From an uncultured Collinsella sp. (GTDB taxonomy: Bacteria > Actinomycetota > Coriobacteriia > Coriobacteriales > Coriobacteriaceae): 12,823 nt of DNA. The notes under the pieces were generated by a model, which was not told where the DNA came from, did not search any database, and saw only the letters and a list, made by a program, of their open reading frames with translations. Positions 12,805-12,823 of the stretch are shown here, one piece after another. The stretch lies in NCBI GenBank assembly GCA_900547835.1, contig URIJ01000044.1, positions 1 to 12,823 of the forward strand, written 5' to 3'. Made by a program: the position numbers and the translations under genes. Positions within the stretch are counted from its first letter, which is position 1, and each line of letters starts with the position of its first letter.

Positions 12805-12823
12805 AGGCACATCCTTTGTCTGT

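Overview
The window is high-GC bacterial DNA with densely packed genes and long antisense open frames, as expected at this GC content. The gene families suggest a gut actinobacterium of the class Coriobacteriia, most likely Collinsella or a close relative. These include an alanine/proline-rich PcrA with a Tudor-like tail, an UppP with a TTG start, a BceS-type kinase and a DUF2207 membrane protein. This is inferred from style and family resemblance; no 16S or other marker is present.

Layout, left to right. (1) Minus strand: the 3'-5' DNA helicase PcrA/UvrD, then the undecaprenyl-diphosphatase UppP, separated by about 330 bases that hold the pcrA promoter, a REP-like palindrome and the uppP terminator. 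(2) Plus strand: a universal stress protein, transcribed divergently from uppP. (3) A 316-base convergent gap with three structured elements: a 93-nt nested GC-rich palindrome, an intrinsic terminator whose 3' half is duplicated, and a perfect 19-bp stem-loop. (4) Minus strand: a response regulator and its intramembrane-sensing kinase as a two-gene operon with a 9-nt gap. Upstream of it is an unrecognised gene, possibly a decayed class IV aminotransferase-like protein. (5) Minus strand: purH (last two steps of IMP synthesis), followed by a second 93-nt nested palindrome that looks like a structured RNA or a REP-type repeat, and a terminator. (6) Plus strand: a GNAT acetyltransferase, divergent from purH. 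(7) Minus strand: a secreted/membrane DUF2207 protein with a glycine-rich C-terminus and a clear terminator. A dyad-rich repeat lies between the two convergent genes.

Most of the genes are ordinary housekeeping or envelope genes and do not form one pathway. UppP, the BceRS-like pair and the DUF2207 protein all concern the envelope; PcrA and PurH are core DNA and nucleotide metabolism. No prophage, IS transposase, CRISPR array, rRNA or tRNA was seen. The most unusual content is intergenic: several gaps contain a long interrupted palindrome, and those at 5011-5103, 5211-5295 and 8082-8174 are the best candidates for undescribed repeat families or small RNAs.
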